Source of the DNA: Branchiostoma floridae
Lineage: Eukaryota > Chordata > Leptocardii > Amphioxiformes > Branchiostomatidae
Reading direction: 5' to 3'
DNA: 64,000 nt
Assembly: GCF_000003815.2 (NCBI RefSeq)
Contig: NC_049986.1
Location: 8,343,751 to 8,407,750, forward strand
In this document: positions 52,199-63,189 of the stretch, piece after piece
Layout of the letters: every line of letters begins with the position of its first letter
Numbering within the stretch: position 1 is the stretch's first letter
Position numbers and translations under genes: made by a program
Notes under the pieces: model-generated
Database searches by the model: none
What the model was told of the DNA's origin: nothing
The model's input: only the letters and a program-made list of their open reading frames with translations

Positions 52199-53986
52199 GA
52201 TTAGACACGGGGTGGAGCAGAACGACAAAATTGATGCTTTTCTGCAGTCCGCAATCTTGCTGCTAGGGCCTAGGGAAAAAATGTTGTTTCCAGTTACCTG
52301 ACTGATCCTGGCTTTTTTTTGTCAGCTGCTTGCAAAGGTCATAAGAGTTACGATCTGACAATTTTGTCACAAAATTCAAGCTTTTCTGTATGTAGATCTA
52401 TTTTTGAACATTTGATGTAAGAATGTGGAGCAAACACTGTTCTTCTTTGTTCAGTTTTCAAACTTTATTAATACACTTGTGCTAAGGCTTGTACATATGT
52501 ATATCGGTATACATGTAATTGCAATATGATGTTGCATTTCAGATTTACAGTACCAATCTCAGCATTTGTTGAATCACTTTGGCCAAGATCTTAAAAAAAG
52601 AAAAAAGAAAATCCCTACATACCAACACTATTTTTTCTGGACTGGAACCACATTTTCTTTCCTAGGCCTAACTCCTGTTGTAAGCAACAGAAATTTGATA
52701 CATGGATGCAACCTTAGTAGGTTGAATGTTATTTATAAAAGACAAAAAGGGTGACATAACCTTAGACTAAGTGTGTAATTTGGTATACACGTATCAATGA
52801 ATTAGACAATCAAATGTAGTTCGAGAAACTGGTGTATTCCTTCTGAAGTGTAGACTAGAAATCTTGCCATGGAGAGAGATCATTTGTGCAGGGGCGTTTG
52901 TTCAGATGTATATTTTTGTCCTTTACATTAGCAAATGACAGTACAAAAGCAATGTACTCATTTTTAATAAGTGAAAGTTTTGAGGAGAAATATTCATGTA
53001 CACGATGCAATACTTACTATGAAATATAAAAACAAATATTTCAATAAAAATATTGAAACAACCAAGGGAAACTAAGAAAAAGTGGATTATGTCCAAAATC
53101 CAAATTAAACATGGACCTGAAAGTTCAGGATAAGTCCCAACTTATTTGTATTGTTCGCTATTTTAAGTTTAGAATATCAATAATCATGGACCTGTTTACA
53201 TATCAATGTTATAGGCAGTACTGTCAATAATAACGGTGTTTCTTTTCTTCAAAGCTTTGCTTGGAATGAAGTTATACAATGTATGTTCTGATATACCTTT
53301 ATAGAAGATTTTAAGCACTATGCTCTAAACAATGTAACAAGGCTGTAATTTGTTTATTTATGAGATCTATTTTTGAGGCTAAGATAAAATAAGTGGTGTT
53401 TCTTGAAGATATCTTGTTGTATGGGGATTTGGTTAGTATAACATTTATGTTGATGCTGCTATTTCTTTAGGGGTGAATTTGAATGTAAGATATCTTCCAA
53501 GTTTGGTATTTCACATTATATCTTATATATGGTATTTGGTGTTTAATCCATGGTAGAAGGGCATACATGTAGGTACAAATGATTAAATCATTTTCAATCT
53601 TACTTTGTCTCTTGCTCATTCTCCAACACTAAGTTTGAAAAACTTTACTGATGTTCAGTAGAATTCTGTAAATAATGTGGAGTGCTTTAAACATTGAGCG
53701 ACAGAGAGTAGTTCTTAGAGCCTTGTGCAAAATACTAGTACAAGAAAGCGTCTCAAGCCATATTCTTGAGTGAATATTCCTCCTAGATTATGAAAGTTCC
53801 CTAAGGCCACACCAATTTAATTTCTTGGTTCTCGGATTTCCCGACCCATTTTTTACGATTTTGAAAAAAAAAAAATTAGTCCCAATAGAAATAATATAGG
53901 TTTACATTATGGTAATAGTAGTAATTAAAAATAAGTAAATGCAACACACATAATTTCAGTATAAAAACAGTTCCCCGATCAGTTCC
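52199..53986 (+). other. 3' UTR of the JmjC gene and intergenic space
   Basis: No coding sequence is supported. AATAAA at 53043-53048 is the best poly(A) signal, giving a 3' UTR of about 850 bp. The rest is AT-rich, with a solo MITE piece near 53130-53155. Confidence 0.55.
53043..53048 (+). terminator. Candidate poly(A) signal for the JmjC gene
   Basis: It is consensus AATAAA, 845 bp after the stop, on the gene strand. Confidence 0.5.
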
Positions 53987-53987
53987 C

Positions 53988-53993
53988 TTTATT
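53988..53993 (-). terminator. Candidate poly(A) signal for the C2H2 array gene
   Basis: TTTATT on the plus strand is AATAAA on the minus strand, about 120 bp after the stop of the zinc-finger gene. Confidence 0.6.
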
Positions 53994-54114
53994 CAGAACA
54001 GTGGTATCAAATCAAAGGAAGATCAAATCAAAGGAGTGATCAGTCCACTACAGGAGACGACTCCAATCCTTCCTTGACTGAATACGGTTTTTATGCAGGT
54101 ATAAATTACACTGG

Positions 54115-55995
54115 TCACAGTTGTTCATTTGCATGAAGTCTCATGATATGCTTGGTTAGGTGGGACCTCCGAGATACCCTGTATCCACACTCATCACACA
54201 TGTAGGGCTGAACTCCAGTGTGGTGTTTTAGATGATACTTCAACGAGAGTTTTGTTGCTGCAGAAAAATTACACTGGTCACACTTGTAGGGTTTTTCCCC
54301 AGTATGTGTTCTCAGATGTACATACAAAATATGCTTGCTAGTTGTCCTGTGTCCACATTCCCCACACATGTAGGGTTTCTCTCCAGTGTGTTTTGCTAGG
54401 TGGCTGTTTAATTTGCCTTTCTGCACAGTAGAATAGTCACATTGGTCACACTTGAAAGGTTTCTTCTCTCTAGCGTGTTTTGCTAGATGGCTGTTGAAAT
54501 TGCCTTTCCGTACAGTAGAAAAATCACACTGGTCACACTTGAAGAGTGTTTTAACGACATGAGTTCTCATGTGTACAGTTAATTGAGACTTTCCATATGC
54601 CCTGAAGCCACACTTGTCGCACAGGTAGCGTTTCTGTCCAGTGTGGTTGGACATATGGATGCGAAGTGCAGATTTAGTTGCTGCAGTATAATCACACTGG
54701 TCACACTTGAAGGGTTTTTCACGAGTATGTTTTCTCATATGTGAAGTTAGGGCAGACTTTTGAGTTGCCCTGTACCCACACTCCCCACACATGTAGGGCT
54801 TCTCTCCACTGTGTAATACTAGATGGCTGTCCAACGTAGATTTCTTTGCTGCAGAATAGTCGCACTGGTCACACTTATAGGGTCTTTCACCGGTATGTAC
54901 TTTCATGTGATGAGTTAAATGACCTTTTCGATGTGTCCGGTAACCACACTCCCCGCACATGTAGGGTTTCTCACCCGTGTGTTTTGCAAGATGGCTGATT
55001 AAATTGGCTCTCTGCGCAGCAGAATAATCACACTGGTCACACTTGTAGGGTTTTACACCAGTATGATTTCTCATATGTATGGATAAGCCAGATTTCCGGG
55101 CTGCCCTGAACCCACACTCCCCACACATGTAGGGTTTCTCTCCAGCGTGTTTTTTTGCTAGATGGATGCGCAGTGCAGATTCCCTTGCTGCAGAATAGTC
55201 ACACTGGTCACACTTATATGTGTGCTTTGCTAGATGGCTGTCCAAGCTGCGTTTTCGTCTTGCAGAATAGTCACACAGGTTACACTTGTATTCTCCGGTA
55301 TGCACTATTTCCATATGTTGGGATAAGAGAGACTTTTCATGTGTCCTGAACCTACACTCCCCACACTTGTAGGGTTTTTCACCGGTGTGCGTTGCTAGGT
55401 GGTTGTCCAAGTTGTATTTTCGTTTTGCAGAATAGTCACACTGATCACACTTGTAGAGTGTGTCTTTGGTATGACTTCTCATATGTTGGGATAAGAAAGT
55501 CTTAAAGTTTGTCCTGAAGCTGCAATGCCCACACACATAGGATTTCTCACAATCATGGCTGTTCAATTTGCCTTTCTGTGCAGTAGAATAATCACACTGG
55601 TCACACTTGTAGGGCTTTTCACCAGTATGATACCTCATATGTACAGATAAGGAATTCTCGTCCGTTGTTCTATACCCGCATTCCACACAAACGAAGGGTT
55701 TCTCTCCCATGTGTTTTGCTCGATCACATTTTTGAAGCTTTTCACCTGTATGAGTAATAGGATAATTATGATCAGATAAGTGAGGTACTTCAGTTGTCAT
55801 ATATTCATACTTCCCACAGGTGCATGGTTTCTCATCGGTATGTTGTTCTGGCTGATGACAAGAACTAGTTATGCTTGCAGTGGGCTGGTCTTTGGCATTG
55901 CTTGCATCCCTGTCCCGTAAAACTCCAGTGGGGGACTCATCATCACAGAAGTTCTGAGAAACTGCAGTAGGAGACCCATGACCTTCCTCTGCCAT
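54115..55995 (-). CDS. Poly-C2H2 zinc finger protein (about 19 fingers)
   Basis: A single uninterrupted exon encodes 626 residues, starting MAEEGHGSPTAVSQNF. About 19 C2H2 fingers run from residue about 100 to the end, mostly joined by TGEKPY-type linkers. It is a likely sequence-specific DNA-binding nuclear protein. The fingers alternate between two types, CGECGYR and CDQCDYS, which points to growth by duplication of a two-finger unit. Irregularities: finger 2 (CDQCDYSTAQKGKLNSH) runs directly into DCEKSYVC and lacks its second His, and the linkers around residues 250-270 are shortened (HLAKHTYKC, VHTGEYKC). A degenerate Cys/His segment precedes finger 1. There is no KRAB, SCAN or BTB domain at the N-terminus. 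TTTACTTAG just upstream of the ATG is a likely acceptor for a 5' non-coding exon. Such arrays are strongly expanded in lancelets, and I cannot name an orthologue. Confidence 0.9.
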   Translation of the reverse strand: MAEEGHGSPTAVSQNFCDDESPTGVLRDRDASNAKDQPTASITSSCHQPEQHTDEKPCTCGKYEYMTTEVPHLSDHNYPITHTGEKLQKCDRAKHMGEKPFVCVECGYRTTDENSLSVHMRYHTGEKPYKCDQCDYSTAQKGKLNSHDCEKSYVCGHCSFRTNFKTFLSQHMRSHTKDTLYKCDQCDYSAKRKYNLDNHLATHTGEKPYKCGECRFRTHEKSLLSQHMEIVHTGEYKCNLCDYSARRKRSLDSHLAKHTYKCDQCDYSAARESALRIHLAKKHAGEKPYMCGECGFRAARKSGLSIHMRNHTGVKPYKCDQCDYSAAQRANLISHLAKHTGEKPYMCGECGYRTHRKGHLTHHMKVHTGERPYKCDQCDYSAAKKSTLDSHLVLHSGEKPYMCGECGYRATQKSALTSHMRKHTREKPFKCDQCDYTAATKSALRIHMSNHTGQKRYLCDKCGFRAYGKSQLTVHMRTHVVKTLFKCDQCDFSTVRKGNFNSHLAKHAREKKPFKCDQCDYSTVQKGKLNSHLAKHTGEKPYMCGECGHRTTSKHILYVHLRTHTGEKPYKCDQCNFSAATKLSLKYHLKHHTGVQPYMCDECGYRVSRRSHLTKHIMRLHANEQL

Positions 55996-56310
55996 GTCTA
56001 AGTAAAAACTCCTTGTTCTAACCTAAAGTACGAAAGATTAGACAAGATGAGACACATGAATGAAAAATATGACTAGTCACGAGTGCAATATTCTCGACTA
56101 GATACATTTAACATAATGATTATGACTCATAATCATAATATGAGGTCATTTAGATGCAGGATTTCCAAAGCAATAACCTGATGCACACAGCACACTTTCA
56201 CACACACTTGGGTCTCTGTGGACTTAACAGAGTAACACTAATGGCTACTAATACTAATAGCAATCTATCAAATTATCTACATACATGTAAATATATATAC
56301 TTTTATGAGC

Positions 56311-57298
56311 GAGGCTATTGACACACCCAGTGTGTCAATAGCCTAACAGGCTATTGACACACTGAGTGTGTCGATAGCCTGTTTAGGCTATTGGCACACT
56401 GAGTGTGTCGATAGCCTGTTAGGCTATCGACACACCCAGTGATAGAAACCACTAAAATGAGGAAATCTTACGATTATATTTGACAATCAACACTCTGAAA
56501 AATACAAATGGCATCCTGTGTCCATTATCAACCCAAAATACGATCTTTTTCACGTGTTTACGGCACAATTTTAAACATCGGAATCTGCTATCATATAGGG
56601 TGCTAGTTTTACTGTCACCGCATGTGATCATGGCAGCCATGTTGGATCGGTTCGGAACACGTTTTCAGCTGTGTTTACCGACGAATTCCTGCCATATTGG
56701 AGAATTTTCGGCCTCAAAACTTATATCACTAAGGAAGCGAAGTTATAGTTGTTGTTTTACCTCCATTATTTTTAATGTGAAAGAAATATTCTTCCGAGTC
56801 GCTGCCGATAGCGCCGGAACCACACGGCCGAAAATTATGACATGTTTTGTGGCCAGTGTTATTTTTGGTTTATATTGTTAACAGAAACTGTAAAAGTTGT
56901 TTATATATAAAATATTCTTATATCAAATGGATGTTTAAAAAGGGAGAAGAAAAATTGAAAAAAAAAAAAATTAAAAAAACTCCGGCGCGGACTCGAACCG
57001 GGTCGGAGCTGGTATCATGAATTCCCGGGTCAACGCTCTATCCACTACTCTACGTCGTACATACACGATGGGGGCTGTATTATTAGGTATCCAGATGTAG
57101 GGCATAACTTGAATACGTCCGTTCAATCCAAGATTCAAAGATTCCAATGTCTAATCTTCCGAACAATGTCTAATCAACTATTGCTTGTGTAAAATATTGC
57201 CGGAAAGGCATGTTACAAGCTCTGATTGGCTGACTGGCATCTCGGTGTGTCAATAGCCTGTTTGGCTATTGGCACACTGAGTGTGTCAATAGCCACAG
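56311..57298. mobile_element. Element of about 1 kb framed by arrays of GTGTGTCAATAGCC hairpins
   Basis: The left side (56312-56440) has four tandem copies of a perfect or near-perfect palindrome around GGCTATTGACACACTGAGTG. The right side (57243-57294) has the same unit. The outer flanks share TATACTTTTAT on both sides, a possible target duplication. It contains a tRNA-like sequence and a short open frame at 56480-56881 that I do not accept as a gene. The superfamily is unknown. Confidence 0.6.
56978..57062 (-). repeat. tRNA-like Pol III unit
   Basis: On the minus strand GTAGAGTAGTGGATAGAGCG resembles an A-box/D-arm, GGTTCGAGTCC is a perfect B-box, and a T run follows, as at Pol III terminators. 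The acceptor and anticodon stems do not pair convincingly, so this is more likely a tRNA pseudogene or SINE head than a functional tRNA. Confidence 0.45.
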
Positions 57299-58670
57299 CG
57301 TATACTTTTATATAACAACACATTACTTTAAAGGTCTACTACGCAGTTTTTTGCGCTCAAATTTGAAATATTCTAGAACTAAGAAATCTCAGATTTACTA
57401 CTACTTTTGACACTTTTTGATACTTTTGTGTCATTATTTCACGTTTGCAATGTAGAGAATTAGCCTACAAACATTTCGTCCTACGCGCGCTGTAACTTGT
57501 TGACCCCCCTAGTTAGGCACTGGTGAGAATTCAAACAAGAATCAATCATCAACGGTTATTGGTCGGGAATCTACGCATTCACTATGGCTTATTGTATTTA
57601 GAGTATCATAATGTCATCTATGAACATATCAGGTGACATGGCATGGCAAGTGTGAAAAAAAAACTCACTCTAGTCTAAGCAATTCTTTACGGCGGAAAAC
57701 ACGGCCCAAGTTTCGTATCATGCCGCCATTTTGAATCATGTGATGAGGTGGTTAGGAACTGACCATATTCCAAACTACAGTAGCCTTTCAAAGAAATTTG
57801 GACCATAATCTGAGAGTTTACACCCTGCACTGTTCCATCCATCCAAGATTTTTTTTCATAAAAAATACTTTTAAAAGTCTTAGCCTAACGTTAGATCACT
57901 GTGGGATTTTTATAACATAAATTTTAGCCTTTTTCTCACCGATTTGGGTGCACTATTTTCGCCAGTCGATGCCATCCTTGCCAGGTTCTGCAGAATTTGA
58001 ACTGAAGATGAGTTCTCACCAGAATATGATCGATCCATGTTTAACAGACAACTCGTCCCAAACAGACCATTCAATGACAGCACAATTTGCAGTTTACGGA
58101 AAGATACGGAGGAACTTCCCCGCCAAGAAAGACCAACCTTTAACCCGGAAGTTTATTACAACCGAACCACATCGCGTGTTGATATTTTTTTTTTAAATAA
58201 GAAAGAAAGCCAACCAGGGCAAATATTTTAGAAAAAATAATTTTTGATGAAATGATTTGATATTCTTATTTTGTACTAATTTTTTACCTTCTTTTTTCAT
58301 GGTTGAAAAAATAGAACGGTAAATTATGTTGAGACTTTTTTCTCTCTACACCCGGAAGTCGGACGTACATAGCTGTTGTTCGGTCGTACTATTCGATGGG
58401 GAGGGCGGCCACACTTCTTTTCCTTTCGTTTGAGGGATCCATCTTCTTAGTTTCACCACAGTTCTCACAGGAAAATCTTGTTCTCTTCGCCTTCTTGGCT
58501 TAAGGCTGAATTTACGGTAGTCAGACATTTAGAAAAGGTTTCTTTTCTAAGGGGAATGAAGAAGAAGAAGCAACGGACAAAGCGGAGAGGGTCAGGGCTT
58601 CAACACCGAGGCTATAAGTATAAAAGGGATAATTTGATTCCACAAGGGAAAATCCTTCGTACTTGCTATC
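57299..58670. other. Divergent intergenic region / 5' flank of the FAR1-like zinc-finger gene
   Basis: No coding region is supported. Two ETS cores, CCGGAAGT at 58145-58152 and 58352-58359, lie 320-530 bp upstream of the proposed ATG at 58671 and mark the likely promoter area. The short frames here are not conserved-looking. Confidence 0.45.
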
Positions 58671-60554
58671 ATGAACAGCCTGCATGGGTCGAGTTCTCCA
58701 TCATTTCCTGATGAGACTTCAAAGTCAGTTCAGCTTCTCCAGAACCTGGCAAGGATGGCACCGACTTGCGAAAATAGCAGTGCATCAAAAGCGGTGAGAA
58801 AATAGTTCAAGTTGTTGGTTTGCCTCCAGATGTTGTTGTTTTTGGTGTGTGTGTGTGTTTGTGTAGTATGTTGGTTGAGTTGAGAAGACGAAAGACAAGG
58901 TCAATTTCAGACTTCATAGTGGGACCGCGTGGCGCAATCGTCAGCACGTTTGACTCAGGCCCAGAAGGTCCTGAGTTCAAACCCCGCCGTGTCACTGATC
59001 TTGTGCCCTTGGGAAATTCACTTTACACGACTTTCCTATATAGGCTACAAAAGGCTAAAGCAAATTGAAGTTAGTAGCTTCAAAAACGGAAGAAAAAAAA
59101 AAGACTTCTATTTAGACAGCCATCAATCAAATCCCCACCCCCATGCAGATTTAGACCCTTTTGTAATTATGACTACAGGAATGTGGGCTTTATCAATTGC
59201 AAGTCTCTGGTTGTGTTGACTTTATCTTCATCTTAGTGTTGTTTTTTTTCTTTTATAAAAAGTACATGTGTATATCTAATGGATGTCTTTCCAATTTCAG
59301 CAAACACACTTTTCCTGCAGCCGCTGCAACTTTGTCTTTTTTTGTGAGGACAGTTTGAAAAAGCACTTGGCTGAGGTGCACAAAGAACTGCAGGAAGATC
59401 CAGACAAGGCGAACAAGACAAGTGTTCATCCAAGTGGTGATGAATTTACCTGTAGTCTCTGCAACAAAACTTTCAATCTTAAAAATACCTTAAACAGGCA
59501 CTTGATTCGGGCCCACAAACTACCGCGAGAAGAAATTTGCCCAGCAAAAGAGAAGACACGGCGGCCGAAGGGTGGTAAATTCTCATGTACGCACTGCGAC
59601 AAAAGCTTCAGTTGCAAATTCAACTTAAAAAGGCACTGGAGAGACTTCCACAAGCAAGAGTATGACGATCCGCACAAGGCGAAAATGGCGACCTGTATCC
59701 AACCGAACTGCGATCGCGTCTTCTACCACAGAACCAGGATGCTTAAACACCTCGAAGATGACCACAATCTTGTACTGTCCAGTAGTACTCATCGGTTTGA
59801 CACAGAGAGGGATTTCCTTGATTGGAAGGAGAGAGAAGAGAGGAAGAATCTTGTGCAATTCACTAAGCAAGGTGGATCCACTCTTGGGAAACTTTCGCGG
59901 TACTCCTACTACATTTGCCAGCACGACGGATCCGACCGGGCTCACTGCGCCCGCGGGCAGCCTCAGCGGCTGTCGTCCCGACGAAACAAGAAGGGTCGGG
60001 TCAAGACCGGCGCCATCTGTCCCGCGAGAATGCTGGTGAAGGCAGAGCTGAACTCGAGTGTGCTGAGAGTGACGTACGTAAGCAGTCACAATCACGAGCC
60101 ACGACCGCGTATACTGAGCGCACGCTCCCGGCGCAAGTGTTCTCGGACCACTCCCTGGGGCACGGGCAAACGAAAGACACGGGGCAAAGTAGCTCCAGGG
60201 GGGCGTGGTATACAGAGTGATCATGAGATACGAGCTACAAACCCAGCTACAATACATACAGAAGGCAATGATGCTGCTATGCTCATAGCTACAGATCTCC
60301 ATAATGGGGACGCAGATTCTGACACTGATTTTGAAGCTCCTAGTCCTGAATTTTCAATGCTGGAAGAAACTAAAGGGTACCTAGCAGAACTGATAGGGCT
60401 GATCGAAGACAAGCGGGTCCAGAGAACAGTGCTGCCTCAAATTCACGACATGTTGAAGAAAACTGTGGATCAGTGCGAAGCCATCAAAGCCCAAGTACAT
60501 CTGTTCCAGCCAGAACCGTCAGCACAGAGGGAACATGACTACTTCTGTATATGA
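58671..60554 (+). CDS. C2H2 and FAR1/FLYWCH-like zinc finger protein, two exons
   Basis: I propose exons 58671-58793 and 59301-60554 (458 residues). The first starts at ATG, encodes MNSLHGSSSPSFPDETSKSV and more, and ends at GCG/GTGAGA in phase 0. The second follows CCAATTTCAG at 59291-59300 and opens QTHFSCSRCNF. The ATG at 59283 would use the acceptor itself as code (SFQFQ) and is less likely. Four C2H2 fingers occupy about residues 45-185; the last is atypical (CIQPNC). From about residue 195 a second domain has FLDWKEREE, YYICQHDG, GAICPARM and SHNHEP, whose Cys, Cys and His-X-His fit the WRKY-GCM1 type zinc site of FAR1/MULE/FLYWCH proteins. A basic stretch and a predicted helix (MLEETKGYLAELIGLIEDK) follow. 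It is a likely DNA-binding protein, possibly of transposase descent. No orthologue is named. Confidence 0.82.
58921..59045 (+). repeat. tRNA-derived SINE
   Basis: It has an A-box (GTGGCGCAATCGTCAGCACG) and a B-box (GAGTTCAAACCCC) with tRNA spacing, then the SINE body phrase TTGTGCCCTTGGGAAATTC and ACTTTACACGACTTTCC. It sits in the intron of the preceding gene. It is truncated at its 3' side. Confidence 0.75.
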
Positions 60555-61150
60555 CAGATTGAAGACGCCTAAATGCCAGCTGCTGATCCCTTCACTATGA
60601 ATTGTTTAAGAGTTTCTTAGAAAAATGACCTATTACACTTGCTAATGTACTAGTAACTTGTTGACGCTAATGTAAAAAAAACATGGATAGCCTACTAGTA
60701 TGTTGTTACCGGTAGGTCCGATGGGCTTTGTTACAGTTGTTCATTTCTAAGCTTACTACATTACTAGGCTTACTAACTAATTCTAATGGCTGGAAATTTC
60801 TTGCTTGAAAAAAAAACTCTTTTTAAGTTTCTTATAAAACATCTTGGTTGGTCATAATCTTGCATAGGTATTTTGCATCTTTTGTTTGTTGACCTTCTAA
60901 CTGAAAAGTTAAATCTTGTGCATTCAACAGTTAGTTACAGTTTGTATACTAAATCTAGCACCCTTTGTATCTGGTTACAAATACTTGCTGGATGAAAAGC
61001 ATATTGAGTTAATTCAAGATCCTTGTTACTTCATAAATGTAAGGAGTAAGCTTGTTCCTACATTCTAACACTTTATTCAAATTTTGTTTAGATGACAACA
61101 GGTTTTGTTCAAAACTGTTACCATGCAATAAACCTTAACAAAATTTTCAA
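60555..61150 (+). other. 3' UTR of the C2H2/FAR1-like gene
   Basis: It is AT-rich and ends near AATAAA at 61127-61132. No coding sequence is seen. Confidence 0.6.
61127..61132 (+). terminator. Candidate poly(A) signal for the C2H2/FAR1-like gene
   Basis: It is consensus AATAAA, 573 bp after the stop. Confidence 0.6.
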
Positions 61151-61793
61151 CTTCAGACGCTGACTTCTTGTGTTTATGTTTTTTTTTTAGGTTGTACGCT
61201 TGTTTAGCGTACAATATTTACAATGATGAAATTCTACCGAATACACACAAAGCAGGGTACATTCAACAATACAATGTATTAACTGCATGCATGTTTTATA
61301 TATCAGTACACTGATCACAAACTTACTTCTTCAGACTTATACAGTTCAATCATAAGTATGGTACAAAAGTTTGTACATGAAATTTTATTCAGCATGATCA
61401 GCATTTTTGTTGATGATAAAACCTCCTTGTCTTACAATAGTCTCCTTTGCAGACTTACAAGAGCGCTAGCTTGTATCATTTGGGGGGGGAGGGGGGGAGT
61501 ACCGATTTGTGTCTTTCAACGAGGGCCTAGTTCTCTTACGCTGGAAGAGAAAGTTTTGCCATGCCGAGAAGCAGAATTCTCTCTCCCAGCATCAGAGAAC
61601 CAGGCGAATGTTGAAAAACGTGAATCAGCATGCCCAAAGAAATAAACGCCGGTGCTCCTAGAAGCACTTAATAAAGAAACCAGTCAACTCTCTCTTTCGA
61701 AAACACATAAAACAATTCCAGTCTTCACCAAACTTTAATGCAACATGCATATGGAAGCCAAGTCGGTCCTAAATATGTTCTACAAAACGATGG
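61151..61793. other. Intergenic / 3' flank of the TMEM141-like gene
   Basis: Nothing coding is supported. A TTTATT at about 61384-61389 could be a minus-strand poly(A) signal. A poly-G run lies at 61482-61498. Confidence 0.4.
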
Positions 61794-62588
61794 TCACTGT
61801 ATGGGGTCTCCATATTTGTTGGTTTCTGATAAAACAGGACTTGATTGATGAGGCTGTTCAGGGGGTTTTGGAGCTACTTCTGTTACTTGAGTGGATGTCC
61901 CTGTAAGGTACAAAAATGTCAATATCAAATGTCATTTGAATCCATAAATCTATTAGTTCATTTGTAAATTTGAAAAAAGAATTTACACCTATATTAAATT
62001 TAATGGTCTAGGTCAAAGTATAAAAGAAGTAAAAGGACAGAAACAACAGATGAATAGTACCTGAGTCTTCTTTCGCCAACAATTTCATTTTCTCTTCGTG
62101 GGCTGACCTGATCTCGTACCATTTCTGCTGACACTCCCTGCTTCTGGTGTAGGCAACTACCCAACCAGAGCCTGCCGCTACCGCTAAGGAAACAACAACA
62201 AGGTTTTAGTTGTCTTAGGGCAAACCATTGCTTGTAGCGTAATACCTCTTCATACTCCATATAGCAAGTTAGGCTTTACCTGAGGTATTTCCTACATATA
62301 CCTCAAATATATAAGCAAGAGCATGCATTATTCAAAAAGTGCTTCGTGTTAAGAAGGTACATCAGGGGACAGTGTTTCTGTATAGTATGTGACTGTAGGC
62401 ACTTTCATGAACTCAAAACCAGTCAACACTCCATTTTGTCCCTATAACAAAATGAAATCCTTGCAAACTCAAATACCTGCTTATTTTTTAGTTTGTGACC
62501 TTACCAATAGAGATGACCATTGCTGGGTTACTCCCCCATGGCAGTCGTTTCCTTAGAGCACTCTGACCTATAAATGTTACCAGCCCAC
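61794..62588 (-). CDS. TMEM141: TMEM141-like small membrane protein, 5'-partial (three exons)
   Basis: The minus-strand exons are 62588-62505, 62183-62061 and 61900-61794 (TGA at 61796-61794). Phases are consistent: each boundary splits a codon after its first base. The product reads GLVTFIGQSALRKRLPWGSN, then a hydrophobic segment AMVISIAVAAGSGWVVAY, then TRSRECQQKWYEI and a Glu/Lys-rich and Pro/Ser-rich tail ending YGDPIQ. As I recall it, human TMEM141 shows the same order: a membrane segment, a basic RKxP turn, a second segment with VAAGS-like residues and then TRxxSxKC..W. Vertebrate TMEM141 is a small two-span membrane protein of unclear function. The first exon(s) are not identifiable and lie upstream, perhaps beyond the window. 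The longer C-terminal tail differs from what I remember. The name is probable, not certain. Confidence 0.65.
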
Positions 62589-62801
62589 CTGTTAAAAAAA
62601 GAGTATTCAAAATTTGTAAGGACTTTTGTATGCTGCAAAATAAAAAAAAAGGATGATAGAGCAACCTTGAACTAGGTTAGCTCAATAAGCTCATTCACAT
62701 TTCTGAGTATGCATGCACGTCAACATGATGTGTTGTGGGTAATATCTAGTGGGCGAAGGCCCCTGACTTGTAAACAGTTCACATTTGGACTATTGTCTCT
62801 A

Positions 62802-62979
62802 CAGTCAAACCTGTCTATAGCGGCCACTCAAGGGACCGGACAAATGTGGCCACTATAGACAGGTGGCCTCTGTATAGAGGTGGCAACTTGTAGATAAAAT
62901 ACCCAAGGGACCGACAAAAAGTGGCCACTATGGACAGGTGGCCCCTCTGTAGAGGTGGCCCCTAATACAGGTTTGACTG
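62802..62979. mobile_element. Small TIR DNA transposon (CAGTCAAACCTG ends)
   Basis: It is flanked by TA (62800-62801 and 62980-62981), with ends CAGTCAAACCTGTCTATAG and ACAGGTTTGACTG. The internal phrase GTGGCCACTATAGACAGGTG is repeated. It is related to 11209-12075. Confidence 0.75.
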
Positions 62980-63189
62980 TATTTGCATGACAATGCCTAG
63001 ATGTGTTTTGTTTATGTCTTTAGGGGCCTTCACCCTTGACATATTTCTGTCGCTGTTGCTGTGTAGTCAGAAGTGTGAACAAGCTTATAAAGAGCTTATT
63101 TTCCACATGTTTGACAGAAGAGACTACTAATCTTTATATGGAATTTAGAGTTACATCATACCAGGTAAAATCCAATAGCTCTTTTTTTA

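Noticed and set aside
56480-56881. 133-residue open frame between the two zinc-finger genes
   Set aside because: It lies inside the hairpin-framed element, has no recognisable domain, and its composition is not protein-like.
56978-57062. Functional tRNA gene on the minus strand
   Set aside because: The B-box and T run are good, but the acceptor and anticodon stems do not pair, so I keep it only as a tRNA-like unit.
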